Shown: in pieces, positions 39,387-46,643 of the stretch | Numbering within the stretch: the first letter of the stretch is position 1 | Layout: each line of letters starts with the position of its first letter | Source of the DNA: Saccharothrix syringae | GTDB lineage: Bacteria; Actinomycetota; Actinomycetes; Mycobacteriales; Pseudonocardiaceae | Length of the DNA stretch: 64,000 nt | Reading direction: 5' to 3' | Assembly: GCF_009498035.1 (NCBI RefSeq) | Contig: NZ_CP034550.1 | Span: 9,362,001 to 9,426,000 of the forward strand | The notes under the pieces: generated by a model | Told to the model about the DNA's origin: nothing | The model's input: only the letters and a program-made list of their open reading frames with translations | Databases searched by the model: none | Position numbers and translations under genes: made by a program

Positions 39387-39770
39387 TCAGCGGACGGGCT
39401 GGTCGCGGTCGGTGCGCAGGCGGGCGTGCGCGTGCATGTCGTGCCACCCGTCCGCGTGGAGCAGGGCACCCCGCTGTGTGCCCTCCAGCGAACCCGAGCC
39501 GGTCGGCGACGCGGCACGACGCCGGGTTGGCCGTCGAGTGCCGGAGGAACACCCGGTGCAGCCGGGCGGTGTCGAAGGCCCACCGCGTCAGGGCGAGCGC
39601 CGCGCGGGCGGCGACCCCCGCCCCGCGGGCACCGGGGAGCACCCAGTACGACAGCTGCGCCGACCCCTCGAACAGGGAGATGGTGCGCAGGCCGGCCTGG
39701 CCGACCGGGCGGTCGTCGGTGCCGACGACCGCAGTACCGCGGCTCCACCGGTCGGTCGCGGTCGGCGGGT
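39387..39770 (-). pseudogene. GNAT acetyltransferase remnant, two frame breaks
   Basis: Typical GNAT sequence is split between frames. The middle piece (VVGTDDRPVGQAGLRTISLF, YWVLPGARGAGVAARAALAL, ADRLGF) is in one frame. The last piece (LEGTQRGALLHADGWHDMHA to a TGA at 39387) is in another, with a break of one or two bases near 39487. The N-terminal third of a GNAT is missing and is replaced by the end of the FAD-monooxygenase remnant. The result has no full-length open frame. Confidence 0.75.
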
Positions 39771-40110
39771 GGTTCGGGTTCGTCGAGCACCACGCGCACG
39801 TGGCCGGGGCGCGGTATCACGAACACCCGGCCGGTCACGCCCGGCGGCAGCGCGGCCGGGTCGACCGGCTCCACGTCCACCCCGTCGTCGTCCTGGACCA
39901 GGTCGACGACCTCCTGCCCCCGGGACACCCGCACGCCCAGCTCGGCCGGCCACTCCTCCAGCGGGCGCGTCGGGTCGGCGAACACCGCGTAAGGCACCTT
40001 CAGCCCTCGGCCGGGAACCGGTCGGCGACACCCCTCCGGTCCAGCAGCTCCACCCCCACCCCGGCCGGCGCCGGCCCGGCGGGCCCCGCCCCGACCACGG
40101 CGACCGTCAC
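39771..40110 (-). pseudogene. FAD-dependent aromatic hydroxylase remnant
   Basis: GTG at 40110 overlaps the padR stop (GTGA) and opens with TVAVVGAGPAG, the FAD-binding GxGxxG motif. It jumps at once to VGVELLDRRGVADRFPAEG, a segment normally 30 residues later, and stops at 40000. In another frame follow ELGVRVSRGQEVVDLVQDDD and GRVFVIPRPGHVRVVLDEPE, which match the middle and later parts of such enzymes. So most of a ~500-residue monooxygenase has been deleted in several steps. It was presumably controlled by the upstream PadR. Confidence 0.65.
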
Positions 40111-40715
40111 CGGTCCTCCCCCCGCGCCCAGCCGGGCTCGTCCCCCTGGTCGGGCCAGGCCAGGGCCCCGGACTCGACCTCGTCGGCGATCTCCTCCACC
40201 CACGCCAGCTCGGCCTCGCCCATCCGCACCGCGTACTCGCCCTCCACCAGGAACAGCCGCGGCAGGCCGCCGTCGAGCACGCGGCGGTGCTCCGCCCGCG
40301 CCCCGGCCAGCTGCTCGCGCAGGCGGGCGGCCCGCTCCCGCAACGCCGACACCGCGCCCTCGGGCCCCAGCGCACCGAGGTAGCCGACCGCCGAGAGGAA
40401 CTTCGGGTACTCGGCCCCCGGCACGCGCACCAGCTCCTCCACCCACCGCACGAACTCCGCGCGTCCCACGTCCGTGTGCCGATAAACGGTCCGCTCGGGG
40501 CGCGACCCGACCCGGACGGTCTCCCGCGCCTCGATCCACCCGGCCCGCTCCAGCGCCCGGACCACGTCGTACAGCGAGCCGGTGGTCACCTTGAACGCCC
40601 GGTCCATCCCGCGTTCGCGCAGGGTGGCCGCCAGGGCGTGGGGATGGGCGGGCGACTCCATCAGCAGGCCGAGCACCGCCAGCCCCAGCGGGTTGGACAC
40701 CTTCCTCGCGACCAA
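40107..40715 (-). CDS. PadR family transcriptional regulator
   Basis: 202 residues: N-terminal winged helix (SNPLGLAVLGLLMESPAHPHALAATL, FKVTTGSLYDVVRALERAGWIEARE) and a C-terminal helical VIR-class dimerisation domain. The start is most likely TTG at 40715 (LVARKVSNPLG), with GGAGG seven bases upstream. The stop overlaps the start of the decayed monooxygenase gene, which was probably its partner in the operon. An inverted repeat lies just upstream. Confidence 0.88.
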   Translation of the reverse strand: MVARKVSNPLGLAVLGLLMESPAHPHALAATLRERGMDRAFKVTTGSLYDVVRALERAGWIEARETVRVGSRPERTVYRHTDVGRAEFVRWVEELVRVPGAEYPKFLSAVGYLGALGPEGAVSALRERAARLREQLAGARAEHRRVLDGGLPRLFLVEGEYAVRMGEAELAWVEEIADEVESGALAWPDQGDEPGWARGEDR

Positions 40716-40732
40716 GTGATCGCCTCCAATCG

Positions 40733-40758
40733 CTCGGTTCCGAGTATTTGATTCCGAG
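40733..40758. promoter_or_regulatory. Candidate PadR operator
   Basis: CTCGGTTCCGAG (40733-40744) is a perfect palindrome and ATTCCGAG repeats its right half 14 bases on (40751-40758). It lies 18-43 bases before the padR start in an AT-richer patch. Confidence 0.45.
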
Positions 40759-40872
40759 CTTCGGCTGTCAAGCCGTAGGGCTGCCCGCACCGCCGCCGCG
40801 CGGGGTCGCCCCACCCCCGGCCGGCCGGCCCGCACCAGTGATCGCCGGGGCCCTCCGCACCAGGCTGGGCCC

Positions 40873-41820
40873 ATGACGAAGAGCTGGCACCGGCCGACCC
40901 TGTGGGTGGCCGTGGTGATGGCGGTGGCCGCGGTCGGGTGCGGCGTCGCGATGCTGGTGGACGGGCGCACGCTCCAGGGCGCCCCGCTGTGGCTCAAGCC
41001 GTTCAAGTTCACCGTGTCGCTGGCGGTGTACTCGGCGACCCTGTCGTGGCTGCTCTCGCTGCCGCACCGGGGCAGGCGGTGGACCCGCGGGCTGGGCACC
41101 GCGAGCGCGGTCATCCTGGTCTTCGACGTCGGCGTGGTGGTCATGCAGGCCGCCCGCGGCACGTTCAGCCACTACAACCAGTCGGACGACGCGTTCAACG
41201 AGCTCGTGGGGCACGCGTTCGGCAAGTCGATCCCGATCATGTTCCTGCTGAACGTGGCGCTCGCGCTCGTGCTGTCGTTCCAGCGCTTCGCCACGCCGGA
41301 CGTGCGGTGGGCCGTGCGCTCGGGGCTGTACCTGGCCGTGCTGGGCATGTTCAGCGGCTACCTGATGGCCTTCCAGCTCGACAAGCGGGTGACCGCCACC
41401 GACGCCGCCGGCCGGCAGGTCGAGCTGGTGGGCGGGCACAGCGTCGGCGTGCCCGACGGCGGACCCGGCATGCCGGTGACGGCCTGGAGCACCACCGGCG
41501 GCGACCTGCGCGTCCCCCACTTCGTGGGCATGCACGGCCTGCAGGCGATGGTGCTGCTCGCCGCGGCCCTGACCGCGCTGGGCCTGGCCGAGCGCACGCG
41601 CGTGCGGCTGGTCGGCGTCGTCGCGGTCGGCTACCTCGGGCTGTTCTGCACCCTCACCTGGCAGGCGCTGCGCGGCGAGCCGCTGGTCCACCCCGGTGGC
41701 GCGACGCTGGTCGCGCTCGCCGCCGTGGCCGCCTGGGTCGCCGCCGGGGTGACGTGGTCGCTGCGGACCCGGACGGCCACCGCGCCGCCACCGCACCCGG
41801 TCCCCCAGCCGGTCCGCTGA
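40873..41820 (+). CDS. Seven-TM integral membrane protein
   Basis: 315 residues with about seven hydrophobic helices, including WVAVVMAVAAVGCGVAML at the N-terminus, LYLAVLGMFSGYLMAFQL in the middle and GLQAMVLLAAALTALGL. A hydrophilic loop of about 50 residues (around RVTATDAAGRQVELVGG) lies between helices five and six. It was not assigned to a family with confidence. It is divergent from padR by 157 bases and convergent with the siroheme synthase gene. Confidence 0.75.
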   Translation: MTKSWHRPTLWVAVVMAVAAVGCGVAMLVDGRTLQGAPLWLKPFKFTVSLAVYSATLSWLLSLPHRGRRWTRGLGTASAVILVFDVGVVVMQAARGTFSHYNQSDDAFNELVGHAFGKSIPIMFLLNVALALVLSFQRFATPDVRWAVRSGLYLAVLGMFSGYLMAFQLDKRVTATDAAGRQVELVGGHSVGVPDGGPGMPVTAWSTTGGDLRVPHFVGMHGLQAMVLLAAALTALGLAERTRVRLVGVVAVGYLGLFCTLTWQALRGEPLVHPGGATLVALAAVAAWVAAGVTWSLRTRTATAPPPHPVPQPVR

Positions 41821-41824
41821 CCGG

Positions 41825-41848
41825 GGGGGCGCCCCGGCGGGCGCCCCC
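41825..41848. terminator. Bidirectional terminator hairpin
   Basis: Perfect 10-bp stem (41825-41834 with 41839-41848, loop CGGC), five bases after one stop and ten before the other stop of two convergent genes. Confidence 0.7.
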
Positions 41849-41857
41849 GCACCGCCC

Positions 41858-43075
41858 TCAGGCCCGGAGCGGCAGCTCCTTCGCCAGCCCCGCGACCGGG
41901 CCGACGACGATGATCGCGGGCGGGCGGACGCCGTGCGCCGCCACGTCGGCCGCCAGGGTGTCCAGGGTGGACGGCACCACCCGCTGCGCGCGGGTGCTGC
42001 CCTCCTGGATCACCGACACCGGGGTGTCCCCCGGCCGGCCCGCCCGCAGCGCCGCGGCGAAGGCGCCCGCGCGCTCCACGCCCATCAAGATCACCACGGT
42101 GCCCTTGAGCCGGGCCAGCGCGTCCCAGTCGACCAGCGACCTCGGGTCGTCCGGGGCCACGTGGCCGGACACCACCACCACCTCGTGCGCCACCCCGCGG
42201 TGCGTGACCGGCACGTCGGCCAGCGCGGGCACGCCGAACGCGCTGGTCACGCCCGGTACGACGGTGACCGGCACGCCCGCCTCGGCGCACGCGACCAGCT
42301 CCTCGAACCCGCGCCCGAACACGTACGGGTCGCCGCCCTTGAGGCGCACCACGAACTTCCCGGCCTTGGCGTTGTCCACCAGGGTGGTGTTGATGAACTC
42401 CTGCGTCGCGGCCCGGCCGTAGGGGATCTTGGCCGCGTCCACCACCTCGACGTGCGGCGGCAGCTCGTCCAGCAGCTCCCGGGGCGCCAACCGGTCGGCC
42501 ACCACCACGTCCGCGCGCGCCAGCAGCCGCCGGCCGCGCACGGTGATCAGGTCCGGGTCGCCCGGCCCGCCGCCGACCAGGGCCACGCCCGCCGGCCGGT
42601 CGTGGTGGTCGGCGATCGACCCGTCGCGCAGCGCGGCCAGCACGCCGTCCCGCACGCCCGCCGACCGGCGGTGGTGGCCGCCCGCCAGCACGCCCAGCAG
42701 CAGCCCGTCGTGCTCGCCGACCGCCGGCGTCACCGCGGTGCCCTTGACCGCCACGTCCGCGCGCACGCAGAACACCCGCCGCGCCTCGGCGTCGGCGGTG
42801 ACGCGGGCGTTGACCCCGGGGTCGGAGGTGCAGGCCAGCACGTACCAGGCGCCGTCCAGGTCGCCGTCGGCGTACTCGCGGGCGTGCCAGGTCACCTCGC
42901 CGGCGTCCACCATGCCCTGGACCGCCGGGGTGACCCCGGGCGAGACGACCTCGACCAGGGCGCCCGCCGCGACCAGCCTGGGCAGGCGGCGCTGGGCGAC
43001 CGTGCCGCCGCCCACGACGACGACCCGGCGTCCGGACAGGTCCAGGCCCACGAGGTAGTGCTGTTCACCGTGCAT
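41858..43075 (-). CDS. cysG: Siroheme synthase-like precorrin-2 dehydrogenase / uroporphyrinogen-III methyltransferase
   Basis: 405 residues. The N-terminal half is a CysG/Met8-like NAD-binding domain (RRVVVVGGGTVAQRRLPRLVAAGA), and the C-terminal half is a SAM methyltransferase of the uroporphyrinogen-III type (VALVGGGPGDPDLITVRG, LLARADVVVADRL, MGVERAGAFAAAL). It makes precorrin-2 from uroporphyrinogen III and probably siroheme. The C-terminal domain also feeds the cobalamin pathway encoded nearby. ATG at 43075 gives the usual start MHGEQHYLVGLDL. Confidence 0.93.
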   Translation of the reverse strand: MHGEQHYLVGLDLSGRRVVVVGGGTVAQRRLPRLVAAGALVEVVSPGVTPAVQGMVDAGEVTWHAREYADGDLDGAWYVLACTSDPGVNARVTADAEARRVFCVRADVAVKGTAVTPAVGEHDGLLLGVLAGGHHRRSAGVRDGVLAALRDGSIADHHDRPAGVALVGGGPGDPDLITVRGRRLLARADVVVADRLAPRELLDELPPHVEVVDAAKIPYGRAATQEFINTTLVDNAKAGKFVVRLKGGDPYVFGRGFEELVACAEAGVPVTVVPGVTSAFGVPALADVPVTHRGVAHEVVVVSGHVAPDDPRSLVDWDALARLKGTVVILMGVERAGAFAAALRAGRPGDTPVSVIQEGSTRAQRVVPSTLDTLAADVAAHGVRPPAIIVVGPVAGLAKELPLRA

Positions 43076-43126
43076 GGGTAGAAGGATCCACGTCAGGCAG
43101 GTGGTGTCCAACAAGCGTGCGTCACA

Positions 43127-43408
43127 TCACCGGGCGGGCTCCTCCTCGATCTCCGCGCCCACCGCGCGGGAGCCGGCCACGCACGAGACGCCGACGACGC
43201 CCCTGTCGCCGGAGACGGTGAGCCACGAGCTGCGGGCGAACTCGCCGTCCTCGCAGGCGACGATCAGCCGGAACGCGCCGGAGCCCGAGCACCAGCCGGT
43301 GCCCGAGTCGCCGTGCACCGAGGTGCCGCACGAGTGCAGCGCGCCCGACGCGGACGCCGCGCCGGCGGACGCGAGGGACCACAGGACCAGGATCGGCAGG
43401 GAGCGCAC
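43127..43408 (-). CDS. Small secreted protein, four Cys
   Basis: 93 residues from GTG 43408: signal peptide (VRSLPILVLWSLASAGAASAS), mature part of about 70 with four Cys (SCGTS, WCSGS, ACEDG, SCVAG), enough for two disulfides, and an acidic tail. No family was recognised. It lies 70 bases downstream of a secreted S1 protease gene on the same strand, which makes a protease cofactor, substrate or inhibitor conceivable. Longer readings add an unlikely N-terminus. Confidence 0.6.
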   Translation of the reverse strand: MRSLPILVLWSLASAGAASASGALHSCGTSVHGDSGTGWCSGSGAFRLIVACEDGEFARSSWLTVSGDRGVVGVSCVAGSRAVGAEIEEEPAR

Positions 43409-43478
43409 AAGGGCACAGCGAACACCGGCGACGTGCCCACGGCCGGGACGCAACCCGGTCGTGGGCACGTCGCGGCCC

Positions 43479-44264
43479 TCACAGCTGGGCGGTGATCTCC
43501 GAGTAGTACGTGGCGATCCGCGAGTACACGCCCGGGTAGCCGGCCTGCGCGCAGCCGCGGCCGAACGAGGTGGCGCCGATCAGCTTGCCGCCCGCCACCA
43601 GCGGGCCGCCCGAGTCACCCTGGCAGGTGTCCACGCCGCCCTGCGGGTAGCCCGCGCACACCATGGCGGTGGCGCTGTAGTTGGAGTACGCGGTGCGGCA
43701 GGTGGCGTCGGAGGTCACCGGCACGGTCGCGCCGAGCAGGTAGCGCGAGGCCGAGCCGCCCGAGGACGTGGTGCCCCAGCCGAGGATGGTCGCGTTCGTG
43801 CCCGCCGCGTACAGCGCGGTGTCGGACGGGGTGGCCAGCGGCAGGTACGGCGAGGGCAGGCTGGTGCCCAGCGTCAGCACGGCCACGTCGTAGCCGGAGC
43901 TGGCGGTGCGGTAGCTGGGGTGCACCCAGATCCGCGACACCGTGGCCACGGTGCCCGCCGTGCTCTGCTTGTCGTCCCGGCGGTGCACCACGCGGGTGCT
44001 GGACGCCGAGCGGCCGCTCACGCAGTGCGCGGCGGTGACCACCTTGGTGGCGCCGACGAGGGTGCCGCCGCAGAACTGGCCGCCCGAGCTGGTGGCCAGG
44101 TAGACCACCCACGGGTAGGTGCTGGTGGACACCCGGGAGCCGCCGACGACGAACGGTGACACGTCGTCGGCGGTGGACGCCGAGGCGGGCGCGGTGGTCA
44201 TCAGGCCCACCGCGGCCACCGCCGCGGCCAACGAGGTGATCAGGCGACGCAGGGTTTTCGCCAT
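43479..44264 (-). CDS. Secreted trypsin-like serine protease (S1)
   Basis: 261 residues: signal peptide ending near ASASTADD, then VVGGSRVSTSTYPW, catalytic His in VVTAAHC, Asp in SSGYDVAVLTL, Ser in [15 protein letters not shown]. The Asp six residues before the catalytic Ser gives trypsin-like (Lys/Arg) specificity. The short propeptide is cleaved before VVGG. ATG at 44264 has GGAAGGA upstream. It resembles the other S1 genes at 56.8 and 58.4 kb. It lies between cbiG and the siroheme gene. Confidence 0.93.
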   Translation of the reverse strand: MAKTLRRLITSLAAAVAAVGLMTTAPASASTADDVSPFVVGGSRVSTSTYPWVVYLATSSGGQFCGGTLVGATKVVTAAHCVSGRSASSTRVVHRRDDKQSTAGTVATVSRIWVHPSYRTASSGYDVAVLTLGTSLPSPYLPLATPSDTALYAAGTNATILGWGTTSSGGSASRYLLGATVPVTSDATCRTAYSNYSATAMVCAGYPQGGVDTCQGDSGGPLVAGGKLIGATSFGRGCAQAGYPGVYSRIATYYSEITAQL

Positions 44265-44365
44265 GTCGATCCTTCCAGGCAGGGGTGCGCCGGGACGGCG
44301 CACACCCAACACCTAGGACCAACGGGGCAAAGCCGACAACCACCTTTCGAAGGGGGCCCGCGGCT

Positions 44366-45628
44366 TCACAGTTGACCGGTGACCCCCGTCACACGCACGA
44401 CATCCGCCCGTACCGGCCCGGCAACAACCGGCCCCGCGCCCACGTCCACGAACGCCACCGCGGCCCCGGCCTCGGCCAGCCGCACCGCGCCCTCCGACCG
44501 CACCCGCGTCCCGGGCCGCAGCAGGTGCCGCACCTGGGCCACGCACTCCTCGCTGCCCACCACCACCGACGCCCGCCGCAGCTCCGCCTCGGCCCGGGGC
44601 GTGCGCTCGTCGGCGCCGCCGGGACCCAGGCCCACCAGCGCCAGCCTGCCGCGCGGCAGCACGCGCGCCGCCGCCACCGTCACCCCCGCGCCCTTGGCCT
44701 TCTCCGCGGCGATCTCCACGCGGCCGCCGCCGGACAGCTCCATCGCGCCGCGCAGCGCGGCCGCCTCGGCCACGCTCGGGATGCCGATCGCCAGCTCCGC
44801 CGGGTTCGGCACCGGGATGACCGCCAGCTCCTCGCCGGGGTAGCTCAGCAGCGGGGCGGTGGTCGAGTCGTGCCAGAAGCCCCAGTCCTCCAGGGCGTCG
44901 GCGATGCCCTGCTCGGCGACCTTGCGGTCGAGCGTGGCGAACGCGCGGATCGCGCGCAGGTCCAGCCGGCCCTTCTCCTCCAGCTCGGCCAGCGCCGCCG
45001 ACACCGCCGACGCGGACACGCCGGTGCTCGACCCGACGCCCACCACGAGGGTGCGCGGGACCACCCGGACGACCCGGTCCCGAGCAGGCCCCTTGGGCAC
45101 CCGGTCGTCGACCAGCACGATCCACCCGGCGTGGTCCTCGGCGCGGTCCTGGACGTTGTGGGGCATCGCGGGCAGCGGGAAGCCCAGCGGGTTGGCCAGC
45201 CGCACGGGTTCGCCGAGCCGGATCGCCTCGCCGCACCCGGCGACGTCGCCCTCCACCGCCGCGTCGAGCAGCTCGACCAGCTCGTCCAGCGGCGAGTCGG
45301 CCGCCGCGGAGGTCACCACGGGCTGGAGCCCCAGCACGTCGGCGACCCGCTCGGCCAGCGCGCCCGCGTCGCCCAGCAGGGCCACGGCGAAGCCGCCGTC
45401 CACGCAGACCACGCCCGGGTCGGAGCGCTCGTCGCGGGCCAGCGGTGCGACCAGCCGCACGGCGGCGCCCGTGCCGAGGAAGAACACCGCCGAGCCCAGG
45501 CGGGGCCACAGGCGGCGCAGCGCGGGGCCGACCGGGCCGTCCGGGACGACCGCGTCGGGGCCGAGGAACCCGGCCAGCTCGGCGGCCGCGCGCCTGCCGC
45601 GCTCACCCGCGGCGAAAACCCCGATCAA
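44366..45628 (-). CDS. cbiG: Cobalt-precorrin-5A hydrolase-like CbiG with short CobJ-like tail
   Basis: 420 residues. The CbiG part (about 1-325) has IGVFAAGERGRRAAAEL at the start, an N-terminal GxGAAVRLVAPL region, and VGVGSSTGVSASAVSAAL in the C-terminal domain. Residues about 330-420 resemble the beginning of precorrin-3B methyltransferase CobJ (LVGLGPGGADERTPRAEAEL) but stop after some 90 residues, far too short for an active CobJ. The best start is TTG at 45628, which overlaps the stop of the upstream 29-residue frame (TTGA). GTG at 45646 is an alternative. Confidence 0.82.
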   Translation of the reverse strand: MIGVFAAGERGRRAAAELAGFLGPDAVVPDGPVGPALRRLWPRLGSAVFFLGTGAAVRLVAPLARDERSDPGVVCVDGGFAVALLGDAGALAERVADVLGLQPVVTSAAADSPLDELVELLDAAVEGDVAGCGEAIRLGEPVRLANPLGFPLPAMPHNVQDRAEDHAGWIVLVDDRVPKGPARDRVVRVVPRTLVVGVGSSTGVSASAVSAALAELEEKGRLDLRAIRAFATLDRKVAEQGIADALEDWGFWHDSTTAPLLSYPGEELAVIPVPNPAELAIGIPSVAEAAALRGAMELSGGGRVEIAAEKAKGAGVTVAAARVLPRGRLALVGLGPGGADERTPRAEAELRRASVVVGSEECVAQVRHLLRPGTRVRSEGAVRLAEAGAAVAFVDVGAGPVVAGPVRADVVRVTGVTGQL

Positions 45629-45714
45629 GCTTTCCTCCCGCACCACGCGGCCACCGGGTCGATCGCCGCCAACGCGCCGCCGACCAGCCCGGCCGCGGCG
45701 AACACCCCGATCAC
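45625..45714 (-). CDS. Mini-ORF 2, 29 residues, in the cobL-cbiG tandem repeat
   Basis: GTG at 45714 overlaps the stop of mini-ORF 1 (GTGA), and its own TGA overlaps the cbiG TTG (TTGA). The first seven residues (MIGVFAA) copy the CbiG N-terminus, and the rest copies the CobL C-terminus in degraded form (GRKA end). It seems to be a by-product of tandem duplication. Coding is possible because the frame, ribosome site and overlaps are kept. Confidence 0.5.
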   Translation of the reverse strand: MIGVFAAAGLVGGALAAIDPVAAWCGRKA

Positions 45715-45879
45715 GTCTTCTTCCTCCCCCACAGCACGGTCACCGGGTTCACCGCCAGCAACGCGCCGCCGACCAGCCCGGCCGCGGCGAACACCCCGAT
45801 CACGTCTTCTTCCTCCCCCACAGCACGGTCACCGGGTTCACCGCCAGCAACGCGCCGCCGACCAGCCTGGCCGCGGCGA
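45626..45879. repeat. 89-bp tandem repeat at the cobL-cbiG junction
   Basis: Three successive copies: 45801-45879 (end of cobL, one mismatch), 45712-45800 (full unit) and 45626-45711 (degenerate, 86 bases). Each unit runs from the CbiG-like start codon to the end of a CobL-like C-terminus, so duplication reproduces a start, a 30-codon frame and a GTGA junction. The unit length of 89 equals 31 codons minus the 4-base overlap. Confidence 0.95.
45711..45803 (-). CDS. Mini-ORF 1, 30 residues, in the cobL-cbiG tandem repeat
   Basis: GTG at 45803 overlaps the cobL stop (GTGA). The product starts MIGVFAAAG like CbiG and ends LLAVNPVTVLWGRKKT, exactly as CobL does. GGGGGAGGAAG precedes the start. 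It may be translated merely to carry ribosomes from cobL to cbiG. No function is assigned. Confidence 0.5.
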   Translation of the reverse strand: MIGVFAAAGLVGGALLAVNPVTVLWGRKKT

Positions 45880-46642
45880 GCTGGCTGCCCCCGACCTCGT
45901 ACCCCGCCCCGGCCAGCGCGTCCCGGGCGGGTACCACGCGGTCCAGGCCGGGGGTGGCCACCACGACCCGCCGGGCGCCCGAGCGCGCCACCCGCCGCAC
46001 CACGTCGGCACCGCCGCCGCCGACGAACACCGCGTCCGGGGCGGGCAGCTCGCCCGCCTCGGCCAGGTCCGCCTCCACCACCCGCACGTCCACGCCGTGC
46101 GCGGCGGCGTTGGCGATGATCCGCACGCACTGCACCGGGTCCCGCTCCACCGCCACGACCGCGGCGCCCAGCCGGGCGCACTCCACGCCGACCGCGCCGG
46201 GTCCCGCGCCGACGTCCCACACCAGCACGCCGGGGCGCGGGGCGAGCCGGGCCAGTGCCAGGGCGCGCACCTCGGCCGCGGCGACCATGCCGTCGCGGTG
46301 GGCGAAGTCGTCGTCGGGCAGCGCCCAGTCGCCGGTGGTGGGCGCGAAGTTGTTCTCCGCCAGGCAGAGCAGCGCGTCCGGGGCGTCCCAGCGCCGCACC
46401 ACCGCGTCCGCCGGGTCCACGGTGGACAGACCGGCGGCCGAGCGGACCACCAGGGTGCGCCGCCAGCCGGCCAGGCCGCGGGCCAGCTCCGCCGGGTCGG
46501 CGCCGGACACCACGACGGCGGGGCGCGCCCGGCACACGTTCAGCGCGTGCCGCGCGCCCACCGCGGCGGCGTCCACGACGGTCACGTCCGCCCAGGAGCG
46601 GCCGGCCTCGGTGACGAACCGGTGCAGCGCGACGACGTCCAC
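45800..46642 (-). CDS. cobL: Precorrin-6Y methyltransferase CobL, CbiT part complete, CbiE part short
   Basis: 280 residues against about 400 for CobL. Residues about 100-280 form the CbiT decarboxylating methyltransferase (MVAAAEVRALALARLAPRPG, WDVGAGPGAVGVECARLGA, VFVGGGGADVVRRV). The first 100 resemble only the second half of the CbiE domain; the SAM-binding start of CbiE is absent. Either CbiE activity is supplied elsewhere or the N-terminus was lost by deletion. GTG at 46642 comes two bases after the cobM stop. The C-terminus lies in the tandem repeat. Confidence 0.78.
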   Translation of the reverse strand: MDVVALHRFVTEAGRSWADVTVVDAAAVGARHALNVCRARPAVVVSGADPAELARGLAGWRRTLVVRSAAGLSTVDPADAVVRRWDAPDALLCLAENNFAPTTGDWALPDDDFAHRDGMVAAAEVRALALARLAPRPGVLVWDVGAGPGAVGVECARLGAAVVAVERDPVQCVRIIANAAAHGVDVRVVEADLAEAGELPAPDAVFVGGGGADVVRRVARSGARRVVVATPGLDRVVPARDALAGAGYEVGGSQLAAARLVGGALLAVNPVTVLWGRKKT

Positions 46643-46643
46643 G

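Noticed and set aside
38503-39642. Single 379-residue protein joining GNAT and ArsR parts
   Set aside because: The N-terminal part is the decayed GNAT in the same frame; the ArsR domain has its own start near 39357 and lengthening has no family support.
44265-44365. Candidate tRNA in the gap before the S1 gene
   Set aside because: No cloverleaf or CCA-stem pattern could be drawn.
45626-45879. Assembly duplication artefact at the tandem repeat
   Set aside because: Not fully excluded, but copies differ (one mismatch in copy A, an 86-base diverged third copy), which an assembly collapse or stutter would not produce.
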